From DASXUC01 sp036505015 (lineage in GTDB: Bacteria; Sysuimicrobiota; Sysuimicrobiia; Sysuimicrobiales; Kaftiobacteriaceae): a stretch of DNA of 64,000 nt. A program made the translations under genes and the position numbers. Position 1 is the first letter of the stretch, and each line of letters opens with the position of its first letter. This document shows positions 16,570 through 25,334 of the stretch, piece after piece. The stretch spans positions 1-64,000 of the forward strand of contig DASXUC010000116.1 of the NCBI GenBank assembly GCA_036505015.1, read 5' to 3'. The notes under the pieces were generated by a model, which had not been told where the DNA came from, did no database searches, and worked only from the letters and a program-made list of their open reading frames with translations.

Positions 16570-16800
16570 ATGCCGGTCCTCCTCGCGCTCGGCCGTATCC
16601 TCCAGGAGTTCGCCATCCTCGCCATCCGTGTGCTGCCATACTTCCTCATCGGTGCCGCCACCGCGGCCGCGCTGAAAGTGTACGGCACGTCCCGCTGCAA
16701 CGGCATCATCGGCCGCCGCGCCACGATGCTGTATGCCGCCGCCTGGTTCGTCTTCGCGATCGGCGCGGGGATGATCTTCGGCGCACTGCTCCACGTGTAG
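16570..16800 (+). CDS. Small two-TM membrane protein, ArsP/permease-like fragment
   Basis: 76 residues with two membrane segments: residues 5-30 (LALGRILQEFAILAIRVLPY then FLIGAATAAAL) and 52-74 (LYAAAWFVFAIGAGMIFGAL). The first resembles the opening of ArsP/UPF0718 permeases, in which LPYFLIGA is characteristic. A full permease is over 300 residues, so this is either a shortened derivative or a distinct small protein. The contiguous ArsR gene with a cysteine sensor suggests a link to organoarsenical or metal resistance. Start ATG 16570. Confidence 0.65.
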   Translation: MPVLLALGRILQEFAILAIRVLPYFLIGAATAAALKVYGTSRCNGIIGRRATMLYAAAWFVFAIGAGMIFGALLHV

Positions 16801-16844
16801 GGAGAAGCCACATTCGCTGTCGATCGTCTGGGGAGGTACGTTTC

Positions 16845-17090
16845 ATGGAAGAAGATCAGGCTGTGTTCAACCAGATCAACAAACTCGCCCGCGAAGAACA
16901 CGATATCTGGACCAGGGAATCCCGCGGGGAAGCCAGCGACGCCGACCGCGATCGGTTGGCTCGGATCGGTGTGACACTGGACCAGTGCTGGGATCTGTTG
17001 CACCAGCGTCAGGCCCTCCGCGCAGCCGGCCGCGATCCGCGCGACGCCAAGATCCGGGACGAGAAGACAGTCGAAGGCTATGAAGGCTGA
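16845..17090 (+). CDS. DUF2630 family protein
   Basis: An 81-residue soluble, charged, helical protein matching the short DUF2630 pattern: FNQINKLAREEHDIW near the start and GVTLDQCWDLLHQRQALRAA towards the end. The function of the family is unknown. GGGGAGGT (16830-16837) is a strong ribosome-binding site ahead of the ATG. Confidence 0.85.
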   Translation: MEEDQAVFNQINKLAREEHDIWTRESRGEASDADRDRLARIGVTLDQCWDLLHQRQALRAAGRDPRDAKIRDEKTVEGYEG

Positions 17091-17164
17091 CTCCACCGGC
17101 ACACCCGCCTCGACAGGAAAGGCTTCCGCGGCAGGAAACTACGTCAATACAGGCACACACGGCG

Positions 17165-19201
17165 ATGGCACACACGCACCGGTGGCTCAGCGGGGGACGG
17201 CGGGTCCCCGTCATGCTGCTCCTGGCCGCGATCTACTTCCTGGCCGCCAAGCTTGGGCTCCGGCTGGCATTTGTCCACGTCAGCGCGTCGGCGGTCTGGC
17301 CGCCGACCGGTATTGCCCTGGCGGTGCTGCTGCTGCTCGGGTCTGAGGTGTGGCCGGGGATCTTTCTCGGCGCGTTCGTGGCGAACCTCACCACCGCCGG
17401 CACGATCTGGACCTCCCTGGGCATCGCCACCGGGAACACCCTGGAAGCGGTGCTCGGCGCCCTCCTGGTCACGCGGTATGCCGGCGGCGGCCGCGTGTTT
17501 GATCGCGCCGCGGGGATCTTCATGTTTACCGCGCTGGCGGCCGTGCTCAGCACCATCGTCAGCGCGACGATCGGGGTCAGTTCGCTGAGTTTTGGCGGGT
17601 TCGCCCGCTGGGAGCAGTTCGCCCCGATCTGGTTGACCTGGTGGTTGGGAGACGCCACCGGCGCGCTGGTCGTGACGCCCCTCGTGGTTCTCTGGGCGCG
17701 CGGTCCATGGCCGTCCCTGCGCGTCGAGGGCATCGTCGAGCGGGTGCTCGTGCTGGCGGCCACCCTGGCCGTGGGCGGGATTGTCTTCGCCGGCGCGTTT
17801 CCGTTCGAGTTCCTGACGGTCCCGCTGCTGGTCTGGGTCGCGTTTCGCCTCGGCCCGCGCGAGACCGCGACCGTGATCGCGCTGCTCTCGGTGATCGCCG
17901 TGTGGGGAACGCTGCACGGCCGCGGGCCGTTCGTGGGACCCACGCCGAACGACTCGCTCCTGCTGCTGCAGGCCTTCATGGCGATGACGGTGCTGATCAG
18001 CCTTCCACTCGCGGCCGTTGTGGCGGAACGGCAGGAAACGATGACGTCGGAGGTCCGCCGCCGCCGCCGGCTGCAACAGGAGCTGGAGGTGGAGCAGGGT
18101 ATCTCGGGCACCCTGCAGCGCAGCCTGCTGCCTGCCCAGCTCCCCCAAATCCCGGGGGTGCAGGTGGCGGCGCACTATGTCTCCGCCATGCCTGAGGCCG
18201 TGGGCGGAGACTGGTACGATGTGCTGCCGCTGCCGGACGGTGACATCGGACTCGTCATCGGCGACGTGGCGGGCAAGGGTGTCGCGGCCGCGGCGATTAC
18301 GGCAAAGCTCCGCCACGGGCTGCGGGCCTATGCTCTGGAAGGCCACGCTCCCGCCGAGACGATGTCCCGTGTGAATGAGCTGCTGGAACGCGGGGAGATG
18401 GCGACGCTGCTGTATCTCGTCCTCGACCCGTTGACCTCCTCGCTGCGGTATGTGTGCGCCGGCCACCCGCCGGCCCTGCTGATCGATGCCACCGGCGGAC
18501 CCCGATTCCTGGAAGGGTCGGGCCTGCCCGTGGGTACCCGCGATCATGCCGCCTATGCCGAGCGGACGACCGCGTTGACGCCGGGGTCCACGCTCGTCCT
18601 CTACACCGACGGCCTCGTCGAAGGTCGTGCGGTTGACATCGAGCGCGGCCTGGCCAGGCTGCAGCTCGTCGCCGGCACCATCAATGGGGATATCGAGAAT
18701 CTGCCGCGGCGCCTGGCCGGTGCGATGCTGTCGGACCACGCCCCGCAGGACGACGTGGCGATCCTCGTGCTGCGGCTGACGGCGCTGGACCCCCATCGGC
18801 TGGTGCTCCGGCTTCCGGCGCTGCCTGGATCACTCCCACAGGTCAGGCACGCACTGCGGCGGTGGCTGCTGGCCGCCGGGGCCGATCCCGCCGTGTTGTT
18901 TGACCTCACCGTGGCCGTCGGCGAAGCCTGCACCAACGCGATCGAGCATGCCTACGGACCGTCCGATGCGACCATCGAAGTGGAAGCCACGGAGCACGAT
19001 GGGCGCCTGACCGTGGCCGTGCGCGACCGGGGGACGTGGCGTTTCGGAGGCCGCGCACAAGGCCGCTCTGAGGGGCGGGCGCCGGGAGGGCGCGGCCTGC
19101 AGGTGATGCGGGGGCTGATGGACTCGGTGGAGGTCACGCGGGACGTGGCGGGGAGTACGGTGACGCTCGCGTGTCGCCTGCGCCAGCCGGTGAGGCCATG
19201 A
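17165..19201 (+). CDS. MASE1-SpoIIE phosphatase-HATPase signalling protein
   Basis: A 678-residue single-chain signalling protein. Residues about 15-290 are a MASE1-type multi-TM sensor (SASAVWPPTGIALAVLLLLG, FLGAFVANLTTAG, WLTWWLGDATGALVVTPL). A short coiled coil (about 290-315) leads to a SpoIIE/RsbU-type PP2C phosphatase (about 318-535; AVGGDWYDVLPL, VIGDVAGKGVAAA, VLYTDGLVEGR, DDVAILVLRL). The end (about 540-670) is an RsbW-like kinase domain (VAVGEACTNAIEHAYG, GGRGLQVMRGLMDSV). Phosphatase and kinase in one chain could drive both directions of a partner switch. The STAS protein encoded downstream with an ATGA overlap is the probable substrate. Confidence 0.93.
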   Translation: MAHTHRWLSGGRRVPVMLLLAAIYFLAAKLGLRLAFVHVSASAVWPPTGIALAVLLLLGSEVWPGIFLGAFVANLTTAGTIWTSLGIATGNTLEAVLGALLVTRYAGGGRVFDRAAGIFMFTALAAVLSTIVSATIGVSSLSFGGFARWEQFAPIWLTWWLGDATGALVVTPLVVLWARGPWPSLRVEGIVERVLVLAATLAVGGIVFAGAFPFEFLTVPLLVWVAFRLGPRETATVIALLSVIAVWGTLHGRGPFVGPTPNDSLLLLQAFMAMTVLISLPLAAVVAERQETMTSEVRRRRRLQQELEVEQGISGTLQRSLLPAQLPQIPGVQVAAHYVSAMPEAVGGDWYDVLPLPDGDIGLVIGDVAGKGVAAAAITAKLRHGLRAYALEGHAPAETMSRVNELLERGEMATLLYLVLDPLTSSLRYVCAGHPPALLIDATGGPRFLEGSGLPVGTRDHAAYAERTTALTPGSTLVLYTDGLVEGRAVDIERGLARLQLVAGTINGDIENLPRRLAGAMLSDHAPQDDVAILVLRLTALDPHRLVLRLPALPGSLPQVRHALRRWLLAAGADPAVLFDLTVAVGEACTNAIEHAYGPSDATIEVEATEHDGRLTVAVRDRGTWRFGGRAQGRSEGRAPGGRGLQVMRGLMDSVEVTRDVAGSTVTLACRLRQPVRP

Positions 19202-19578
19202 CGCCGCGGGCGCGGGTTGCGGTGGTGTCCCACTCCGACTACGTGGTGGCGACGGTGAGCGGCGAGATTGATTTGACCAACGCCGGCCGCATCGGCGTCG
19301 AGCTCCACGCGGCGATTCCGAATGCCGTGCACGCCCTCGTCCTGGACCTCTCCCAGACCGAGTACATCGACAGCCGCGGCGTGCAGTTGATCCTGGACAC
19401 CGCCGAGCGGCTGGCCACCCGCCAGCAGAAGCTGCATCTCGTCGTCCCCGGCGGGTCGCCCCTGTGGCGGCTGTTCGGGATCGTGTCGATGGCCGAGGTT
19501 GCCAGCATCGACCGCACGGTTGACGATGCCGTGGAACGTGTCCGCGCGGCGCGTTCCGGCCGACCGCAGGATGGATAG
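19198..19578 (+). CDS. STAS-domain anti-sigma-factor antagonist
   Basis: A 126-residue RsbV/SpoIIAA-like protein: VATVSGEIDLTNAGRIGVEL, ALVLDLSQTEYIDSRGVQLI with the phosphorylatable serine in IDSRGV, and LHLVVPGGSPLWRLF. ATG 19198 overlaps the stop of the upstream SpoIIE-HATPase gene (ATGA); an in-frame GTG at 19171 is possible. It is the likely phosphorylation target of that protein. The final target sigma or effector is not in the immediate neighbourhood. Confidence 0.93.
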   Translation: MTPRARVAVVSHSDYVVATVSGEIDLTNAGRIGVELHAAIPNAVHALVLDLSQTEYIDSRGVQLILDTAERLATRQQKLHLVVPGGSPLWRLFGIVSMAEVASIDRTVDDAVERVRAARSGRPQDG

Positions 19579-19610
19579 GTGCTGGCACAGGATGTGATTG
19601 GAGGCGAGAG

Positions 19611-20213
19611 ATGTTCCTCAGCGCTCGTATCCTGATGCTGTTCGCGGCGCTGTGCGCCGTCGCACTGCTCACCGCCGGCCCCACCGCCACGCTGGCGGCG
19701 CCGCGCGCGGTCATGCCTCCCGCCCCGACGTGCACGGCGAGCCCGCCGGCGACGCCGGCGCAAACCGAAGGGCCATACTACAAGGCCAATTCGCCGGAAC
19801 GGAGCTCGCTGATTGAACCGGGGATGCCCGGCACGAAGATCATCGTCACCGGCTACGTCCTGGGCAGGGACTGCAAACCGATCGCCGGCGCACGGTTGGA
19901 CTTTTGGCAGGCCGATGCGCAGGGGACCTATGACAACGCCGGCTACCGCCTGCGGGGGCATCAGTCAACCAATGCCGCGGGGATCTACTCCCTCGAGACG
20001 ATCCTCCCCGGGCTGTATCCCGGCCGCACGCGACACATCCATGTGAAGGTGCAGCCGCCCGGCGGGCCGGTGCTGACCACGCAGTTATACTTCCCGGGCG
20101 AATCCCACAATCAGACTGACGGGATCTTCAACCGGGCGCTGCTCGTCGACATGAAGGAGACGCGGGCCGGAAAGGTGGCGTTCTTTACCTTCGTCATGGC
20201 GATCCAGCGATAG
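19611..20213 (+). CDS. Exported intradiol ring-cleavage dioxygenase-like protein
   Basis: A 200-residue protein with a signal peptide (LMLFAALCAVALLTAGPTAT) and an intradiol dioxygenase domain. TEGPYYKAN carries the first conserved Tyr, TGYVLGRDCKPIAGARLDFW is the family beta-sandwich strand, YDNAGYRLRG has the second Tyr, and YPGRTRHIHVKV has the two iron-binding histidines. Fe(III) catechol dioxygenases cleave between the hydroxyls of catechols. Export is unusual for classical catabolic enzymes but common in this single-domain branch. The P450 gene starts at the next base after the stop. Confidence 0.88.
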   Translation: MFLSARILMLFAALCAVALLTAGPTATLAAPRAVMPPAPTCTASPPATPAQTEGPYYKANSPERSSLIEPGMPGTKIIVTGYVLGRDCKPIAGARLDFWQADAQGTYDNAGYRLRGHQSTNAAGIYSLETILPGLYPGRTRHIHVKVQPPGGPVLTTQLYFPGESHNQTDGIFNRALLVDMKETRAGKVAFFTFVMAIQR

Positions 20214-21452
20214 ATGCCGCTCCCGCTACCGGAATACCACCTCGACATCAACGCCCCGGAGTTCGTGTTCGATCCCTACCCGGCGCTGGCGGATCTGCGC
20301 GAGCGGCGCCCGGTTTTCTACGACCCGGTGTGGCACAAGGTCTTCTTTACGCGGTACGACGATATCGCCGCGCTGCTGCGGGACCGGCGGCTGGGCCGGT
20401 CCATCCTGCACGTCCTCTCCCGCGACGAGTTGGGGTGGCCGCCGCCGAACCCGTTCCTCCGCGACTTCGACGCGTTCCAGAGCCACCACATGCTCGACAA
20501 CGAACCGCCCAAGCACACCCGGTTGAAAGGGCTGATGCTGAGGGCCTTCACGTCGTCGCGCGTCGAAGGGCTGCGGGGGAAGATCCAGCGGATCGTCGAT
20601 GGACTCATCGATCAGATCGAGGACCGGGGCGAGATGGACCTCCTCGCCGATCTGGCCGAGCCGATCCCGGTCGCCGTGATCGCCGAGTTGCTGGGCGTGC
20701 CCGTCCCCGACCGGCACCGACTACGTCCCTGGTCGGCGGCGATCGTCAAAGTGTATGAATTAGGATTCACCGACGATCAGGCCCGCGCCGCCAACCAGGC
20801 GGTCGTAGAGTTCTCCGAGTACATCAGGGTCCTGGCTGCCCGTCGTCGCGCAGAGCCGGAGGACGATCTCATCTCGGCCCTCGTCCGGGTGGAAGAGCAG
20901 GGGGAGATGCTGACCGAAGACGAGCTGGTGGCCAACTGCATCCTGCTGCTCAACGCCGGCCATGAAGCCAGCGTGAACGGCATGACGTTGGGGATGCTGT
21001 CGCTGCACTATCATCCCGGGGAGCGGTTCCGCGCCGTCGATGCCGCCCGGGGCGGGGACGCGAAGTTCTTCGGCCCGGCGGTGGAGGAGCTGCTGCGGTT
21101 TGATTCTCCGCTGCCGATGTTCGAACGGTGGGTGCTGCAGGATCTGGAATTCAACGGCATCCGGCTGCGAGCCGGGATGGAAGTCGCCCTGGTCTACGCA
21201 TCAGGGAACCGGGATCCGCGACGGTTCCCCGATCCGGACCGGCTCGACCTGACCCGATCTGACAACCCGCACCTGACCTTCGGGCTGGGGATGCACTACT
21301 GCATCGGCGCCCCGCTGGCGCGGGTGGAACTCCAGACGGCCCTGCAAACCGTGCTGCAACGCCTGCCCCGGATCCATCTCACGCGGGAACCGGTGGAATA
21401 CACCGGCGGCTTCGTGATCCGGGGCCACAAGGCGATGCCCGTCGCGTTCTGA
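20214..21452 (+). CDS. Cytochrome P450
   Basis: A 412-residue soluble bacterial P450. Heme-binding loop FGLGMHYCIGAPLARVE (Cys near residue 360), ExxR-type region EELLRFDSPLPMFERW, and I-helix LLNAGHEASVNG. The usual acidic-Thr pair of the I-helix (A/G-G-x-E/D-T) reads AGHEAS, with Ala in place of Thr, which can alter oxygen activation or proton delivery. It directly abuts the dioxygenase gene. No dedicated ferredoxin or reductase lies nearby. Substrate unknown. Confidence 0.93.
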   Translation: MPLPLPEYHLDINAPEFVFDPYPALADLRERRPVFYDPVWHKVFFTRYDDIAALLRDRRLGRSILHVLSRDELGWPPPNPFLRDFDAFQSHHMLDNEPPKHTRLKGLMLRAFTSSRVEGLRGKIQRIVDGLIDQIEDRGEMDLLADLAEPIPVAVIAELLGVPVPDRHRLRPWSAAIVKVYELGFTDDQARAANQAVVEFSEYIRVLAARRRAEPEDDLISALVRVEEQGEMLTEDELVANCILLLNAGHEASVNGMTLGMLSLHYHPGERFRAVDAARGGDAKFFGPAVEELLRFDSPLPMFERWVLQDLEFNGIRLRAGMEVALVYASGNRDPRRFPDPDRLDLTRSDNPHLTFGLGMHYCIGAPLARVELQTALQTVLQRLPRIHLTREPVEYTGGFVIRGHKAMPVAF

Positions 21453-21527
21453 CCCCGGCGTGCCGGCAGGAGATGATGTGCCCCTCCAGAATCCGACGGC
21501 AGTTTTCATCCTGCGCGGGAGGTTCCC

Positions 21528-23186
21528 ATGAAGATTCGACGGCGACGCGGTGGACGCACGGCGATGTTCGCGGAAGTGCGCCGGGCCATCCGGCTGGCCC
21601 GTGCATCGAACCAGCCGGGGGCGCCTCCGGTCGACGAGCTGATCGAGATGGATCGCGAACGGCGGCTCACGCGCCGGGACTTCCTGAGGACTTCCCTGGC
21701 CACCGTGGGGGCCGCGGCCCTGGCGCGCACCGCGCCGTCGTGGCTGCTCAGCGCCGAGGCGGCGGCGCAGCCCCGCATCGTCATCGTGGGCGCGGGCATC
21801 GCCGGCCTCAATGCGGCTTATCACCTGCGCAATGCCGGGCTGCGGGCGGCGATCTACGAAGGCTCCACCCGCACCTCCGGACGGATGTACAGTCTGAAAA
21901 ACGTGATGGGCCCGAATTTGGTGACCGAGTTCGGCGGGGAGTTCGTCGACAGCGACCACAAAGACATGCTGGCGCTGGTGCGCCGCTTCGGCCTCAGCCT
22001 CATCGACACGTTTGCGCCCAGTGAGGAGAAGCTCAACCGCACCTTCTATTTCGGCGGAGCGCACTACTCGCAGCGCCAGGTGATCGAGGCCCTGCGGCCC
22101 TTCGCGAAGATCATGGCGACCGACGACAACAAGGTGCCCGACGATGTCGGCTACCAGCATCCCGGCGGCCCGCAGGTGGTCGCATTGGACCGGATGTCCA
22201 TCGATGAGTACCTGCGGAAGATCGGCGTGCGGGGATGGCTGTACGATTTCCTGACCATCGCGTGGGTGAACGAGGACGGACTGGATTCCGACCAGCAATC
22301 GGCGCTCAACCTGATCGGCGAGATCGGGACGACGTTCGGCCCGCACGACCAGTGGGACCTGTACGGAGAGAGCGACCAGCGCTACAAGATCCGCGGCGGC
22401 AACCAGCAGGTGCCGGACCTGCTGGCGGACTACGTGCGCAGCGACATCAACCTGGGCTACAAACTGGTCGCGATCCGGCCGCGGGGCCGGGGCGTGACGC
22501 TGAGTTTTGCCAAATCCGGAAGCGGCACGGTCGACGTCGGAGCCGACATCGCCGTCATCACCATCCCCTTCACGACGCTGCGCGACGTCGACATCAGCGT
22601 CCCGCTGCCGCCGATCAAGTGGAAGGCGATCCGGGAACTGGGGTACGGCACGAACTCGAAGCTGTTCCTGGGATTTCAGACCCGGTTGTGGCGCGGCCAG
22701 GGCTACACGGGGGAGATGTACAGCGACCTGCCGCTGCAGTGCGGGTGGGACAACACCCAGCTGCAGCCCGGCACACTCGGCGGCTATACGATCTTCTTCG
22801 GCGGCCGCTCCGGCACCCTCCAGCGCCAGCGCACCGCCCGCCAGCGCGCGGCGGAATACCTCCCTCAACTGAACCGGATCTATCGAGGTGCAGCGGCCGA
22901 GTTCAATAACCGCGTGGCCCGCATGGACTGGCCCGCGTATCCCTGGATCAAGGCCAGCTACTCGGCCTACAAGCCCGGACAGACCACCGGCATCTCCGGC
23001 GCGGAGCGATTGACCGTGGGACCGTTGTTCTTCGCCGGCGAGCATACCAGCGACTTCCAGGGATTCATGAACGGCGGCGCGGAGAGCGGCCGCGTCGCGG
23101 CTGAGGCGGTACTGCACCGGTTGGGTCGGCGCAGCCTGGTCCCGATGCTGCGCGAGGCGATGTTCGGCCGGGCCGCCGCCGGGTAG
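21528..23186 (+). CDS. Tat-exported flavin amine oxidase
   Basis: A 552-residue FAD-dependent amine oxidase family protein. A Tat-like signal lies inside a long N-terminus (LTRRDFLRTSLATVGAAALA). The FAD dinucleotide-binding motif follows (RIVIVGAGIAGLNAAYHLRN), with GRMYSL for the second FAD contact and the C-terminal FFAGEHTSDFQGFMNGGAES. The export signal starts about 45 residues in, so the true start may be internal; GGGAGG precedes ATG 21528. Family members oxidise amines or hydrophobic amino acids with release of H2O2. Substrate unknown. Confidence 0.9.
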   Translation: MKIRRRRGGRTAMFAEVRRAIRLARASNQPGAPPVDELIEMDRERRLTRRDFLRTSLATVGAAALARTAPSWLLSAEAAAQPRIVIVGAGIAGLNAAYHLRNAGLRAAIYEGSTRTSGRMYSLKNVMGPNLVTEFGGEFVDSDHKDMLALVRRFGLSLIDTFAPSEEKLNRTFYFGGAHYSQRQVIEALRPFAKIMATDDNKVPDDVGYQHPGGPQVVALDRMSIDEYLRKIGVRGWLYDFLTIAWVNEDGLDSDQQSALNLIGEIGTTFGPHDQWDLYGESDQRYKIRGGNQQVPDLLADYVRSDINLGYKLVAIRPRGRGVTLSFAKSGSGTVDVGADIAVITIPFTTLRDVDISVPLPPIKWKAIRELGYGTNSKLFLGFQTRLWRGQGYTGEMYSDLPLQCGWDNTQLQPGTLGGYTIFFGGRSGTLQRQRTARQRAAEYLPQLNRIYRGAAAEFNNRVARMDWPAYPWIKASYSAYKPGQTTGISGAERLTVGPLFFAGEHTSDFQGFMNGGAESGRVAAEAVLHRLGRRSLVPMLREAMFGRAAAG

Positions 23187-23203
23187 CGTTTCCCATCCGT
23201 CCT

Positions 23204-23241
23204 GCCGCGCCGGCCATCGAGAGCCCGGTGGTCGGCGCGGC
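23204..23241 (+). terminator. Hairpin after the amine oxidase gene
   Basis: GCCGCGCCGGCCA (23204-23216) pairs with TGGTCGGCGCGGC (23229-23241) with one mismatch. No T-run follows, so this may be a terminator-like or attenuating hairpin rather than a canonical intrinsic terminator. Confidence 0.5.
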
Positions 23242-23297
23242 GTGTTGCCTGATGGCTGTCCCCGCATTCCGCTTCGGGGTAAGATGAACGCGCGACC

Positions 23298-24277
<980 letters not shown>

Positions 24278-24281
<4 letters not shown>

Positions 24282-24376
24282 TGCCGAACCAACTCGATGG
24301 CTAAACTTATCTTCCGTGCGATCCTGCGACATTCTAAGAAGAACACATGTGTCGAATCGAGTTGGTACGGCACTAG
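24278..24376. mobile_element. MITE-like element with 21-bp terminal inverted repeats
   Basis: CTAGTGCCGAACCAACTCGA at the left (arm 24278-24298) and its complement at the right (24356-24376) match over 21 bases with one mismatch; the 57 bases between them code for nothing. It separates an ABC ATPase gene from its permease gene and supplies the ATPase stop codon. A large RNA hairpin could also act in transcription. The ends are palindromic (CTAG), so a target duplication cannot be judged. Confidence 0.65.
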
Positions 24377-24412
24377 TGGTGTGTCGAGTCCTGTCGACAG
24401 AGAGGTGTGGCG

Positions 24413-25249
24413 ATGGCGCACGCTGAGATCCGGCCCCTGCCTCACCAGCTCCGCTCCGGCACGTGGCGGCACGAGCTGGTGGCCGTCTATGCGGTGTGGC
24501 TGCGCGACCTCATCCGGTTCGTCAAGGAGCGGACCCGCATCGTGGGCGCGATGGCGCAGCCCTTGATTTACCTGATCGTGATGGGGACGGGCTTCGGAGC
24601 GACCTTCCGGTCCGCGGCCATTCCGGGGGGATTCAGTTACAAAGCGTTCATGTTTCCCGGCATCCTGGGGATGACCGTGTTGTTCACCTCCTTATTCTCT
24701 GCCGTGTCGGTGATCTGGGACCGTGAGTTTGGATTCCTGAAGGAAATCCTGGTCGCGCCCATCTCGCGGGCCAGCATCGTGTTCGGGAAAGCCCTGGGCG
24801 GCGCGACGGTCGCGTCCCTCCAGGGCGCGGTGTTGCTGCTGCTGGCGCCGCTCGTCGACGTGCACCTGAGCGCCGGGCAGGTCTTGCAGCTGTGGGTGGT
24901 CATGTTCCTGATGTCCTTTGCCCTCACCAGTCTGGGGCTGGTGGTCGCCTCGCGGATGACCAGCATGGAAGGGTTTCAGGTCGTGATGAACTTCCTGATC
25001 GTGCCGATGTGGCTGCTCTCCGGCGCGTTTTTCCCGATGCGCGGTGTGCCGGGGTGGATGAGCGTCATGATGCGATTCGATCCGCTGACCTATGGCGTCG
25101 ACGCCCTGCGGGGCGTGGTCTACCGCGGGACCGCCCTCGCCGAATTCCTTGTCGCCCACCAGTTCGGCTTCAACCTGCTGATCATCGGCGCGGTGGCCGC
25201 GGCGGCGTTCAGTCTGGCCCTGGCCACGTTCCGGACGAGAGAAGCTTGA
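24413..25249 (+). CDS. ABC-2 type transporter permease
   Basis: A 278-residue membrane protein of the ABC-2 family with about six TM segments: AQPLIYLIVMGTGFGATF, FMFPGILGMTVLFTSLFSAV, then ASLQGAVLLLLAPLV, FLMSFALTSLGLVVASRM, MNFLIVPMWLLSGAFFPM and the final LLIIGAVAAAAFSLALATF. ABC-2 hallmarks are WDREFGFLKEILVAPISR and FFPMRGVPGWM. It pairs with the upstream DrrA-like ATPase to form an exporter of a drug, lipid or polysaccharide. I chose ATG 24413 (AGAGAGGT upstream); GTG 24407 is also in frame. Confidence 0.92.
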   Translation: MAHAEIRPLPHQLRSGTWRHELVAVYAVWLRDLIRFVKERTRIVGAMAQPLIYLIVMGTGFGATFRSAAIPGGFSYKAFMFPGILGMTVLFTSLFSAVSVIWDREFGFLKEILVAPISRASIVFGKALGGATVASLQGAVLLLLAPLVDVHLSAGQVLQLWVVMFLMSFALTSLGLVVASRMTSMEGFQVVMNFLIVPMWLLSGAFFPMRGVPGWMSVMMRFDPLTYGVDALRGVVYRGTALAEFLVAHQFGFNLLIIGAVAAAAFSLALATFRTREA

Positions 25250-25334
25250 CCGCTGTTCGCGTGTTCGCCAGTTTGGGCAGGAATGCATTTCCGCGATCCG
25301 AAAGTATCGCTGTGATTAGTCCTCAGGGGGCCGA

